Assembly (NCBI GenBank): GCA_013289685.1
Contig: JABCZL010000015.1
Span: forward strand, 62,001-126,000
Reading direction: 5' to 3'
Source of the DNA: Acidobacteriota bacterium
Lineage (GTDB): Bacteria > Acidobacteriota > Terriglobia > Terriglobales > Acidobacteriaceae
DNA length: 64,000 nt
This document shows, in pieces, positions 1-7,577 of this stretch; position 1 is the stretch's first letter; each line of letters opens with the position of its first letter. A model generated the notes under the pieces. That model ran no database searches and had not been told where the DNA came from. It saw only the letters and a program-made list of their open reading frames with translations. The translations under genes and the position numbers were made by a program.

Positions 1-331
1 TCGCATCAAAGACGAGATTTGAGGTCGGCAAGGCAACGTCTGAGGTGGAGAAAGTGAACGAGTAGAGCAGGGTCTTCGTCCATGCGCCCCCGCCCGGGCT
101 CAATTCGAAAACCGTTCCGCCGCCGTTCGCGCCCCCACTTTCCGTTACCCCATAAAGGTTCCCCTTTGTGTCGAGAACGACCCCGCCCTGAGGGCTCGTT
201 CCATCGGTGCTCCCAGTGAAGCTATAAATGATTTTTTCGGTCTGACCTTTCGCCTGCGGCGTCGACAGCGTTAATGCGACGATCATCGCAGTGACAAACG
301 AAAAGATGAACCTGTGGATACTCTGTTGCAT
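1..331 (-). CDS. Secreted Gloeo_Verruco-type repeat protein, N-terminal fragment
   Basis: The reading frame starts at the ATG complementary to 329-331 and runs off the left edge, so only about 110 residues are visible. The first 30 residues form a signal peptide (basic QQSIHR start, hydrophobic FSFVTAMIVALTL, cleavage near AKG-Q). The mature part begins with the repeat unit typical of TIGR03803 proteins, with GGVVLDTKGNLYGVT followed by GGGTVFEL, a motif of secreted beta-propeller-like proteins common in Acidobacteriota and Verrucomicrobiota. The function of the family is unknown; an extracellular or cell-surface role is inferred. The start is the only plausible one ahead of the signal peptide. 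Confidence 0.75.
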   Translation of the reverse strand, partial: MQQSIHRFIFSFVTAMIVALTLSTPQAKGQTEKIIYSFTGSTDGTSPQGGVVLDTKGNLYGVTESGGANGGGTVFELSPGGGAWTKTLLYSFTFSTSDVALPTSNLVFDA

Positions 332-862
332 GATATTCACTCCGGAAATACCAAGGTAGGGAAAAGCGGAACGCCACGGAGTCTATCAGAAAAATGCGAG
401 AAGAAGTAGTGTGCTGAATTCGTACCGCACTTCTTTAGATCAGTCTCTAAAATGCAGAAAGGGCGTTCACCCACGTGAGGCTCTCGGCCTTTACGAAACA
501 CGCCGGAAAAAGTGTCCCAGCGTAACAAAAAAGTAAACAGGTGTTTAACGAAGTAGCACAACGCTGTTACCCCTCCCATCGCCGTAACATTTGACAAAAT
601 TCGAAGCCCTCGATCTTGAGGATATATATCGTGACGCGATATGTTATTGGGCGCGGAGGGCGCGAGAGATTGGGCTCTACAATTTCGGACTGAGTTTGCG
701 GGCTAAATAGCTAAGAGGGAGAGCGAGCGAACGCCCACGCGCGCGGGCGGCCAGGTCGACCACGGCACTCCAGGCTCACATCCTCAACTTAATCGCTAGA
801 CATTTGGGGGGGCGACAATTTTTCCCTCCCGGTATATCCCCGTCAATTTTGGGAGGGGTGAT
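332..862. other. Gene-poor spacer with one perfect palindrome
   Basis: No convincing coding region is visible over 531 bases; the longer open frames lack a ribosome-binding site and family resemblance. The stretch lies between two minus-strand genes. It contains a perfect 6-5-6 inverted repeat at 626-642 (ATATCG, spacer TGACG, CGATAT) in an AT-rich setting, which looks like an operator. A TTGACA-like hexamer lies at 591-596 with no good partner. Confidence 0.5.
626..642. promoter_or_regulatory. Possible operator palindrome
   Basis: A perfect inverted repeat (ATATCG, five-base spacer, CGATAT) sits in an AT-rich segment of an otherwise GC-rich intergenic space. Its size and symmetry fit a dimeric winged-helix repressor such as PadR. 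This is inference from shape only; no regulator gene is adjacent. Confidence 0.3.
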
Positions 863-1429
863 CTATCTGGCGTCCGGCCCTTGCCGCAGCCTTGCGCTGG
901 CAGGGTTACATCCTGGGCAAGGATCGTTCTTGACGTAACGATAGAAGCGAGGTTGTCCCCGGCCGATCCAATAGGGAGCGTGGTAGTCGTCAATTCCCGG
1001 GCCCGCGCTCTTGAAGCTGAAAAAAACGTGGCGGGACGGCCGGACGACGATTCCAGCATGCCCGTGCCACACGATCAGATCGCCGGGCTGGGGGCGGGTG
1101 ACGCGTTGAAAGCCTTCGACCCCGGCGTAGAGATCGTCGGAGTCCGCGTAGGCATAGGGGAATCCCGCGCGTTCGTAAATGGCGTGAACCAGGTGAGAGC
1201 AGTCGTGCTCAGAGTATCGAGGCACCTTAGAATCGAGCGCCGCGGAAATCACGCCCATACCATCGTCTGGAGTCAGGGTGCGATTCGCTTTTCGCGAGGG
1301 GTTCCCACTCGCGCTCGGCCCCGTGTTGTTGGAAGTCTCAGCTAGGCGAGGGGCCTGCTGCGCGGAGCAGACACCTAGAGCAAGCCCACAAAGCAGGGTC
1401 GCGATCATGGGTTTTCCCGGAGTCCGCAT
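863..1429 (-). CDS. Secreted NlpC/P60-type cysteine hydrolase
   Basis: This 188-residue protein has an N-terminal signal sequence (hydrophobic stretch about residues 8-23) and a C-terminal papain-like domain. The catalytic cysteine is visible in the motif HDCSHLVHAIY (Cys77) and the histidine in WHGHAGIVV (His124), the arrangement of NlpC/P60 peptidases that cut peptidoglycan stem peptides. A short Ser/Pro-rich linker separates the signal from the domain, and the tail has a CPGC pair. The open frame continues upstream to 1561, but the ATG at 1429 places the signal peptide at the N terminus. It probably acts in the periplasm on cell-wall peptides. The domain is shorter than usual, so a CHAP-like variant is possible. 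Confidence 0.7.
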   Translation of the reverse strand: MRTPGKPMIATLLCGLALGVCSAQQAPRLAETSNNTGPSASGNPSRKANRTLTPDDGMGVISAALDSKVPRYSEHDCSHLVHAIYERAGFPYAYADSDDLYAGVEGFQRVTRPQPGDLIVWHGHAGIVVRPSRHVFFSFKSAGPGIDDYHAPYWIGRGQPRFYRYVKNDPCPGCNPASARLRQGPDAR

Positions 1430-1636
1430 GGTCCACAGTTTGATGCAGAATTCGCCTTGTGGGGAGGTTACGGATGTGCAGGGACCAGATCGCGCGAAGC
1501 AGAGCGCCGGCCGGGCTGGCATGTCATCCCAGGAAGCGTTTCGGGGCGTAGCGGGTTTCAACGATGGCGATCCAATCGCGTCGCCGAGATATTGTTGCCA
1601 ATCGACGCGCCAGTGTTGACAATTGGAGGGCCTAAC

Positions 1637-2215
1637 ATGTTAGCTCCCTTAAACCACTTCGCTTTGTACGTCGCCACCAACAGCGACTTCATCCCCGCCT
1701 TCCCGGTCGGAATTATTGCCTGCATCGTCTGCAACATGCGAAAGAGGGGCGAATTCGGCGGGTGGCTGCTCTTTTTCTATTGGCAACTTTTCTCGGGCGC
1801 GATGTTGAGCGTTTTTCTCTTTCTTAAGAATTTCCAGACGTACGTGCCAGAGAATTTCGCCACCCATGCTCCTATACATCATTGGTTCATGATCACGGCT
1901 ATTGCGACAATCGTAATTCTCGCGCTTCAAGTGGCAGTGGGCACCATGCTCATCGTCGTCCGAAGCTGGGACATGCTGCAGTTCCTGCGAATCCTGTTGG
2001 CAGCTCAGGTCGTGGCGTTGTTCGCGGCACTCATTGTCGACGCCAACTACTTTCCCAACGGTGTTGCTTACAGGGTGGGAGGCTTAATTTCAGAGGGCAT
2101 CTGGATGGCGTACTTCCTCATGTCTGATCGCGTGCGGCACGTGTTCAAGTGCCACGACTGGGAAACGATGGTAGAAACCATATATCCGGCCCCGAAAGAG
2201 CTCAGTATTTACTAG
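1637..2215 (+). CDS. Multi-pass membrane protein, DUF2569-like
   Basis: A 192-residue hydrophobic protein with about four to five membrane segments (near residues 18-33, 42-63, 82-105, 118-137 and 150-163). The GGWLLFFYWQLFSG segment resembles DUF2569 membrane proteins, whose function is unknown. The ATG at 1637 is chosen over upstream in-frame codons because GGAGGG lies seven bases before it. The gene converges with the next one and the two overlap by 14 bases at their 3-prime ends. Family assignment is tentative. Confidence 0.6.
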   Translation: MLAPLNHFALYVATNSDFIPAFPVGIIACIVCNMRKRGEFGGWLLFFYWQLFSGAMLSVFLFLKNFQTYVPENFATHAPIHHWFMITAIATIVILALQVAVGTMLIVVRSWDMLQFLRILLAAQVVALFAALIVDANYFPNGVAYRVGGLISEGIWMAYFLMSDRVRHVFKCHDWETMVETIYPAPKELSIY

Positions 2216-3065
2216 GCGCGAATTCTTCCTCAGCGTCGGGTAGAGGCTGCTTCCGTTCCTTCCACAATTGTTCCTGAGTGGCCGCGCTAGAAAATTCGAG
2301 ATCAGCGGCAACTTGAATCTCCTGTTTGAGGAGATCGTTTCTCCTTAGATCAGTCTTAACCCAGCGCAGCGTTGCAGATGTGCTGGAGTGTCTCGCCGGA
2401 AACTTCTTGTCGTAAATCGGCAGTTCAATCTCCAGCCGATGCAAAACTACGTCGAATCTTTCCACCGCGGGGCCGATCTCTTTGTAAGCCGCGATTTGGG
2501 AAGGAATCGAGCCCCGCATCGAACCACGTACCTGCACAATGCCCTTACCCAGGCTCAGTCTCTCTGCCGAATCGGCCAGCAATTGGCCGGCTTCTTTGCC
2601 CATTGCGCCGATTGCCTCTCCCGCGACCGCGGAAAGACCCACAAAGAGCAGCAGAAATACGATGCTAAGCACCAATACTCGCCGCTGAACGGAAGCGTTC
2701 TGATCCCGGCTCTCGATTTTGTTCCATATCGAGGGCACAGGGATCATGAACCCCGCAGCGAGCACGGCGGCGATTATGGCGACGGGGAATATGTGCAGGT
2801 AACCATGCGCCACATCATCAGCGGTATTGAAGGCCAGGAGCGCCAGACAAAGAGAAAGGCCCAGCACCAAACCGACGAAGACTGCATACGGCGGCATTTG
2901 CGAGGAGGCTACTGGCTGGCCTGTCTCACGCTTATCAACAGTGTTTTCTGTCTGCACAGACGTGACTTGTGTCGCGGATGTAGTTGCGATAGCGGCGCCA
3001 CAATTGGAGCAGATTGCCGAATCAGCAGCCAGATCCACAAAACAGTTGCGACATCGCATTGTCAT
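2202..3065 (-). CDS. Zinc-ribbon membrane protein of unknown function
   Basis: About 287 residues. The N terminus carries a short zinc ribbon, CRNCF followed by CSNCGAA (two CxxC pairs), typical of small zinc-ribbon domains that precede membrane anchors. Three hydrophobic segments follow (AVFVGLVLGLSLCLALLAF, then a run rich in FPVAIIAAVLAAGF, then VLVLSIVFLLLFVGLSAVAG), and the C-terminal half is soluble. The start is uncertain: GTG at 3080, ATG at 3065 and ATG at 3059 are all in frame and none has a strong ribosome-binding site. The product is not recognised beyond these features. Confidence 0.6.
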   Translation of the reverse strand: MTMRCRNCFVDLAADSAICSNCGAAIATTSATQVTSVQTENTVDKRETGQPVASSQMPPYAVFVGLVLGLSLCLALLAFNTADDVAHGYLHIFPVAIIAAVLAAGFMIPVPSIWNKIESRDQNASVQRRVLVLSIVFLLLFVGLSAVAGEAIGAMGKEAGQLLADSAERLSLGKGIVQVRGSMRGSIPSQIAAYKEIGPAVERFDVVLHRLEIELPIYDKKFPARHSSTSATLRWVKTDLRRNDLLKQEIQVAADLEFSSAATQEQLWKERKQPLPDAEEEFAPSKY

Positions 3066-3131
3066 ATTTTCTTGACGCACGTTGTCGTGCGCAAAACAGC
3101 GAGCTCTCGCGGCATCTATAACGGGCTATTC

Positions 3132-3473
3132 TTACGCCATTCGTGTATGGTTCACAACGCCTTTTGGCGCCGTATTCCTCCAGGCAGCCTGAATCGCCTT
3201 GGCCAGTGTTTCTTTCTTCGCCGCCTTCAGATGCACGCTGGTGGCCCCGCGCTTTCCCCACGTGCCCTTTACCGGGATGAACACGTCGGGATGATCCTTC
3301 GAGAAGTAGTGCTGGTCTTCGGGGGACAGCTTGACCATGGCGCGGGTTTTGTCTGGGTATCCGAGAGTGGCGAAGATCTTTCCGGCGACGCGGAAGTCGG
3401 GATGATCCATGTGGGAGTGCTCTTCGGTTTCGGGCAGAGCGAGAGCGATTTTGCGGAAGTCGTTGGCGGTCAC
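3132..3473 (-). CDS. MmcQ/YjbR family protein
   Basis: A 113-residue protein matching the MmcQ/YjbR family (CyaY-like fold, proposed DNA binding). Recognisable parts are DFRKIALALPETEEHSHMDHPDFRV at the start, a KIFATLG strand, and a C-terminal segment ending in AIQAAWRNTAPKG. The GTG at 3473 is preferred because GGAGGA stands six bases upstream and the protein then begins in the usual family way (TANDFRKIALALPE). An ATG at 3503 is in frame but has no ribosome-binding site. The biological role of the family is not settled. Confidence 0.75.
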   Translation of the reverse strand: MTANDFRKIALALPETEEHSHMDHPDFRVAGKIFATLGYPDKTRAMVKLSPEDQHYFSKDHPDVFIPVKGTWGKRGATSVHLKAAKKETLAKAIQAAWRNTAPKGVVNHTRMA

Positions 3474-3669
3474 GGGCGTCCTCCGAGTGAGGAAACCTAG
3501 CATAGTAACCGGCGCCTTTAATAGACATTCTTTAGGTCATCCTGACCGGAGCCGCTTTTCAGGCGGAGGGAAGGATCTCGCACGTACATCTGCAAAGGCT
3601 TTCCGCGCGAGATTCCTCGCCCCAGCGTCTGGCGTTAGGTTGGAGAGCCAGCGGTGGTAGACTCCGGCC

Positions 3670-4545
3670 ATGGACGACGTGAAAGCACCCGCGGGCCCGG
3701 CACTTTATCTCGTGGGGACGCCCATTGGGAATCTGGAGGACATCACGCTGCGGGCGGTGCGCGTGCTGAAGGAAGTCGACGTGATTGCCTGCGAGGACAC
3801 GCGGCAGACGCAGAAACTGCTCAATCATTATGCGATCACGACGCGCACGACCAGCTATCACGAGCACAACGAAATGACCAAGTCGGCGGAGCTGGTCAAG
3901 GAGATGCAGGAGGGCGCGAGCGTCGCGCTGGTGACCGATGCGGGCATGCCGGGAATTTCCGATCCCGGATACCGGCTGATTGCGCTGGCGATCCGGCATC
4001 ACTTGCCGGTGGTGCCGATTCCGGGAGCATCGGCGTTTCTGGCGGCGCTGGTGGCCAGCGGGCTGCCCACAGATTCGTTTCGCTTCAGCGGATTTCTTCC
4101 GGCGAAGCGCGGGGAACGTCGCGCGGCGCTGGAGGCGGTGAAGAGTTCTCCGCGGACGCAGGTGTTTTATGAGGCTCCGCACCGGATCGTCGATGCGCTG
4201 ACTGACGTAGTCGAGGTTCTGGGAGAGGCCCGGCATGTGGTGGTCGCGCGCGAAGTGACCAAGCTGCATGAGGAGTTTCTGCGCGGGCGCGCGAGCGAAG
4301 TGCAGGAGAATTTAAAGTCGCGCGAGGCGGTGAAAGGCGAGATCACGCTGCTGATCGGGAAGCCCGAGGAAGGCGATGCACGTGGAGCGGCGGACGCCTC
4401 GTCCGCCCGCGTTTCCGTTCGGCAGCGCGTTGATCAGATCATGGCGGAAGAAAAAGTGGACGAGAAGGCCGCGCTGAAGAAAGTGGCGAAGGAGCGGGGG
4501 GTCTCGAAGAGCGAGGCTTACAGAGAGTTGCACAGATATAAATGA
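3670..4545 (+). CDS. rsmI: 16S rRNA 2'-O-ribose C1402 methyltransferase
   Basis: RsmI uses S-adenosylmethionine to methylate the 2'-O of C1402 in the decoding centre of 16S rRNA. The 291-residue product opens with the family signature LVGTPIGNLEDITLRAVRVL and continues with CEDTRQTQKLL, DAGMPGISDPGY and VPIPGASA, covering the whole tetrapyrrole-methylase-like domain. The C-terminal helix pair (RVDQIMAEEKVDEKAALKKV) is also typical. Oddly, the linker just before that tail (about residues 238-248, bases 4382-4411) is encoded by a palindromic repeat otherwise found between genes. The gene converges with the membrane gene at 4581. Confidence 0.95.
   Translation: MDDVKAPAGPALYLVGTPIGNLEDITLRAVRVLKEVDVIACEDTRQTQKLLNHYAITTRTTSYHEHNEMTKSAELVKEMQEGASVALVTDAGMPGISDPGYRLIALAIRHHLPVVPIPGASAFLAALVASGLPTDSFRFSGFLPAKRGERRAALEAVKSSPRTQVFYEAPHRIVDALTDVVEVLGEARHVVVAREVTKLHEEFLRGRASEVQENLKSREAVKGEITLLIGKPEEGDARGAADASSARVSVRQRVDQIMAEEKVDEKAALKKVAKERGVSKSEAYRELHRYK
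4382..4411. repeat. Palindromic repeat inside rsmI
   Basis: The bases contain the inverted arms GGCGGACG and CGTCCGCC, with AGC ahead of the left arm, matching in reverse the intergenic element seen at 17757, 29510 and 49930. Translated in frame it gives a small-residue linker rich in Ala and Ser. Confidence 0.6.
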
Positions 4546-4580
4546 CAACAACGTCGACGCGAAATTCTGCTAGCTCGGCT

Positions 4581-5075
4581 TTACGACCTCGCGTCGTGCC
4601 TGAAAAATCGAGCCACCCTTGGCGGTACCAGCCAATGCTCTCTCTCGTAGGAGACATGGAGTATCACCATGAGGATCGACATCAAGATCAATGCGCCGAG
4701 ACTGCCACCGTAGGTCGACATCATGAATGTGCCGGGCGGAAACACTGTGAGTAGCAGCACCCACCCGACATTCTCGACGCTGTTCCCTGTAGAAAATCCA
4801 GCACCGAGGAATGTATTTGCTAGCGTCATAGAAAGCGAGCCAAGCAACCACACGCCTGTTCCCAGGAACAATGCGATCGACGGGGCGGGTTCGGCCACGT
4901 TAGCGTAACGTCTCGCGACGAAATACACGGCGATAATGATGGCAGGAAGCAAGCCTGTCATCGGTATCGGGCCTATCACGTCAACAAGTGCCGCACGCCT
5001 GATAGCTGCGGTGAAGACGTCCGGCATCCAAAACGCGAGGCCACCGATCACGAGGTGCGCTAAAGGCGTCTTCAC
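4581..5075 (-). CDS. Multi-pass membrane protein of unknown function
   Basis: A hydrophobic protein of about 164 residues with four to five predicted membrane segments, including LLPAIIIAVYFVARR, IALFLGTGVWLLGSLSMTL, VGWVLLLTVFPPGTFMM and GALILMSILMVILHVSY. The tail is basic. The GTG at 5075 is preferred because GGAGG lies five bases upstream; a TTG at 5090 is also in frame. It follows the yqeY-like gene by 38 bases on the same strand, so the two may be co-transcribed. No family was recognised. Confidence 0.6.
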   Translation of the reverse strand: MKTPLAHLVIGGLAFWMPDVFTAAIRRAALVDVIGPIPMTGLLPAIIIAVYFVARRYANVAEPAPSIALFLGTGVWLLGSLSMTLANTFLGAGFSTGNSVENVGWVLLLTVFPPGTFMMSTYGGSLGALILMSILMVILHVSYEREHWLVPPRVARFFRHDARS

Positions 5076-5113
5076 AACCACCTCCAACAAACTCGACCCG
5101 TTACACTTTCTCG

Positions 5114-5572
5114 CTACTTCCCTGCTAACTCCCGCTTCACAATCTCGCTGACCATTTTTCCGTCCACGCGCATGCCAGCGGCGTTGAATCTTGCCATGGC
5201 GTTCTTCATGACCGTACCCATTTCTTTTATGGTGGGGGCGCCCATTTCGGCGATGGCCGCCTTTACGCCGGCGACTACGTCTGCTTCGCCGGCGGCTTTG
5301 GGGAGATAGCTTTCGATTACGACGATCTCGGCGGCTTCTTTGTCGGCCATTTCCTGGCGTCCGCCTTTGGTGAATTGCTCGACGGATTCTTTGCGCTGCT
5401 TGATCAGCGTGGCCAGAACGGCTTGGGATTCTTTGTCGTCCAGCGGGGACATCTTTTCGACCTGGCGAAGGTGCAGGGCGCTCTTGACCATGCGCAGGGT
5501 GGACAGGCGGGCTTCGTCTTTCGCTTTCATTGCGGTGACGATGTCTTTCTGGATTTGTTCGACTAGGCTCAT
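5114..5572 (-). CDS. GatB/YqeY domain protein
   Basis: A 152-residue helical protein of the GatB/YqeY family. It begins SLVEQIQKDIVTAMKAKDEARLSTLRMVKSAL and ends with the YqeY tail motif VDGKMVSEIVKREL. The internal motif VVIESYLPK is also characteristic. The fold resembles the tail of GatB, the amidotransferase subunit that corrects mischarged tRNA, but stand-alone YqeY proteins have no established reaction. The ATG at 5572 gives the normal family length; the frame upstream of it runs into repeat sequence. Confidence 0.9.
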   Translation of the reverse strand: MSLVEQIQKDIVTAMKAKDEARLSTLRMVKSALHLRQVEKMSPLDDKESQAVLATLIKQRKESVEQFTKGGRQEMADKEAAEIVVIESYLPKAAGEADVVAGVKAAIAEMGAPTIKEMGTVMKNAMARFNAAGMRVDGKMVSEIVKRELAGK

Positions 5573-5630
5573 GAGGGGATTATAGACGGTGGTGAGAGCA
5601 GGGCGACATGCCGCTTGCGAAGTCAAAGTC

Positions 5631-5728
5631 CCCACCCTCTCGCAAAATTCGCGAGAAGGGTGGGGCATCCTCATTTTCGTGCAAACCCCCACTTCTCGCG
5701 CAGAAAACGCGCGAGAAATGGGGCACCC
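5631..5728. repeat. Two adjacent hairpin repeats of the CCCAC...GGGCA family
   Basis: Copy one (5631-5667) has arms CTCGC and GCGAG inside CCCACC and GGTGGGGCA. Copy two (5688-5728) has longer arms TTCTCGCG and CGCGAGAA inside CCCAC and TGGGGCACCC. The outer flanks are constant while the arms differ, and related copies lie at 29368, 33405 and 33736. Confidence 0.65.
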
Positions 5729-5782
5729 GGCGCGGAGTTCCGGTAAACTAGAAGCCTATCCCTATTCATAAGGACTCTGACT

Positions 5783-6988
5783 ATGTTGCGGAAGAATCGT
5801 CTTTTTACTCCGGGGCCAACGCCGCTGTTGCCGGCGGCACAGACCGCCATGGCTTCGTTTACCGCCCATCATCGGACCGCCGATTTCAAGGCGCTGTTTC
5901 AGCGCGTGCTGGCTGACATGAAGGAATTCATTGGCACGAAGAACGATGTGCTGGTGCTGGCTTCCTCGGGCACGGGCGCGATGGAGGCGTCGGTGTCGAA
6001 CCTGACCTCGCCGGGCGACAACGTGCTGGTGCTGACGGCCGGCAAGTTCGGCGAACGCTGGACGGGCCTGGCCAAGGCGTTCGGCTGCCACGTGGACGTA
6101 CTCGAGGTCCCGTACGGCGAGACGTTTTCGCTGGATGACATTCGGGCGCGGCTGAATCCCTCTGTGCGCGCGGTGTTTGTGCAGGCCACGGAGAGTTCGA
6201 CCGGAGCGCGGCATGACATTGAGGGGATCGCGAAAATCGTCCGCGCTCAGGGTGGGGCTTCAGGAAATGACACGCTGCTGGTAGTGGACGCGATCACCGG
6301 TCTGGGCACGACACACCTCGATGTCGATGGCTGGGGCGTGGACGTGATCATTGGCGGATCGCAGAAGGCGCTGATGATGCCACCGGGGCTCGCATATTGC
6401 GCGGTGAGTGAGCGGTCGTGGAAGCGCATGGAGAAGACTACGTCACCGCGCTATTACTTCGATCTGCGCAAAGAGCGGAAGTCGGCGGCGAAGGGCGAGA
6501 CGGCGTACACGCCCGCGACGTCCCTGTTCGCTGCCCTGGGAGCAGCGCTGGAATTTGTGCGCGGCATGGGCGATGGCGATCTGGCCAAGGGACGGGAAGA
6601 ACTGGTCAACAATGCGGAGATTTGCGCCGAGATGACTCGCGCGGGAGCGAAGGCGCTGGGACTGAAGCTTTACGCGTCTTCACCGGCGGCGGCGCTGACC
6701 GCGATCTGCGCGCCCGAGGGACTCGACTCGGGCAAGATCGTGAAAGAGTTCCGCGAGTCGTTTGACGCGGTCGTCGCCAACGGGCAGGGCGAGATGAAAG
6801 GCAAACTGTTCCGCATCGCGCACATCGGGTACTACGACTATCTCGACACAGTTGGCATTCTGGGCGCGCTCGAGCACGTACTCGCCAAGGTCACCGACCG
6901 CAAAGTCGAATATGGCGCGGCCGTGCGGGCCGCGCAAGAAGTTTACGCCCGCACCCAGTCGGGGAAACGACAACTGGTCAGCGCCTGA
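5783..6988 (+). CDS. Class V PLP aminotransferase (serine/alanine-glyoxylate type)
   Basis: A 401-residue pyridoxal-phosphate enzyme of the class V family that includes serine-pyruvate and alanine-glyoxylate transaminases. It starts LFTPGPTPL, has SSGTGAMEAS for phosphate binding, DAITGLGTTHLDVDGWGVD with the cofactor-contacting aspartate (residue 169), and GGSQKALMMPPGL with the Schiff-base lysine (Lys195). An AAGGA ribosome-binding site precedes the ATG. Downstream on the same strand lies the 3-phosphoglycerate dehydrogenase gene, interrupted by one small opposite-strand gene, so a role in serine or glycine metabolism is inferred. The exact amino donor and acceptor cannot be read from sequence. 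Confidence 0.85.
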   Translation: MLRKNRLFTPGPTPLLPAAQTAMASFTAHHRTADFKALFQRVLADMKEFIGTKNDVLVLASSGTGAMEASVSNLTSPGDNVLVLTAGKFGERWTGLAKAFGCHVDVLEVPYGETFSLDDIRARLNPSVRAVFVQATESSTGARHDIEGIAKIVRAQGGASGNDTLLVVDAITGLGTTHLDVDGWGVDVIIGGSQKALMMPPGLAYCAVSERSWKRMEKTTSPRYYFDLRKERKSAAKGETAYTPATSLFAALGAALEFVRGMGDGDLAKGREELVNNAEICAEMTRAGAKALGLKLYASSPAAALTAICAPEGLDSGKIVKEFRESFDAVVANGQGEMKGKLFRIAHIGYYDYLDTVGILGALEHVLAKVTDRKVEYGAAVRAAQEVYARTQSGKRQLVSA

Positions 6989-7001
6989 AGACGGCGAGTT
7001 C

Positions 7002-7412
7002 TTAGTTGATCATGAAGCCCTTGGGTTTCGAAGTCGCGGGCGAGGTCCCACCGCTGCCGTACATGCCTGTCCCCGGAGCGCCGGGGTTAGACACGGTGAC
7101 ACTGGCGGTGCCGGCGGTCGCGATGGCCGAGGCCGGAACTGCAACGGTCAGCTGGCCGCCGCTCACATAGCTGGTGTTCGCGGTTTGCGCAACGCCGTTC
7201 CAGTTCACCACCGCCTTGGCGCCAAAGTTGGTTCCGTTGACGGTCAGAACGAATGCCGCGCCGCCCGCAGTTGCGCTGGGCGGGCTCAGGGCCGCGATCA
7301 TGGGCATCGCTCCAGGAGTCGTCTTGGAGCTGTAACCGCAGGCGACGCTGAGTGCGATTAGCGCCACAAGAAAGATTGTTTTAGCTGGTTTCAGTATCTG
7401 AAAAGGGTTCAT
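7002..7412 (-). CDS. Small IPT/TIG-domain lipoprotein
   Basis: A 136-residue exported protein. The N terminus is a lipoprotein signal with lipobox LSVAC (Cys25), followed by one IPT/TIG immunoglobulin-like domain: [30 protein letters not shown] and [14 protein letters not shown] are the usual TIG landmarks. The Gly/Ser-rich tail ends in GFMIN. TIG domains mediate extracellular binding; the partner is unknown. It lies between the aminotransferase and serA genes in the opposite direction. Confidence 0.75.
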   Translation of the reverse strand: MNPFQILKPAKTIFLVALIALSVACGYSSKTTPGAMPMIAALSPPSATAGGAAFVLTVNGTNFGAKAVVNWNGVAQTANTSYVSGGQLTVAVPASAIATAGTASVTVSNPGAPGTGMYGSGGTSPATSKPKGFMIN

Positions 7413-7577
7413 CGTGTTCTCCCAAGGGCCGGGCCCAATAGAGGCAAGTCTAGAAAGTCCGGCTGGAGGGCGTGTCAGCGGGGTGTCATTCTCGCGTCAA
7501 TTTCCGGTCAAGTCCTGGTTAACAGTTCATCGGCGAAGTTTTTCAGTGGCAGATTCTTGATTCAAAGGAAATCATTC

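Noticed and set aside
337-597. 86-codon minus-strand frame in the first spacer
   Set aside because: No ribosome-binding site, low hydrophobic order, no family resemblance.
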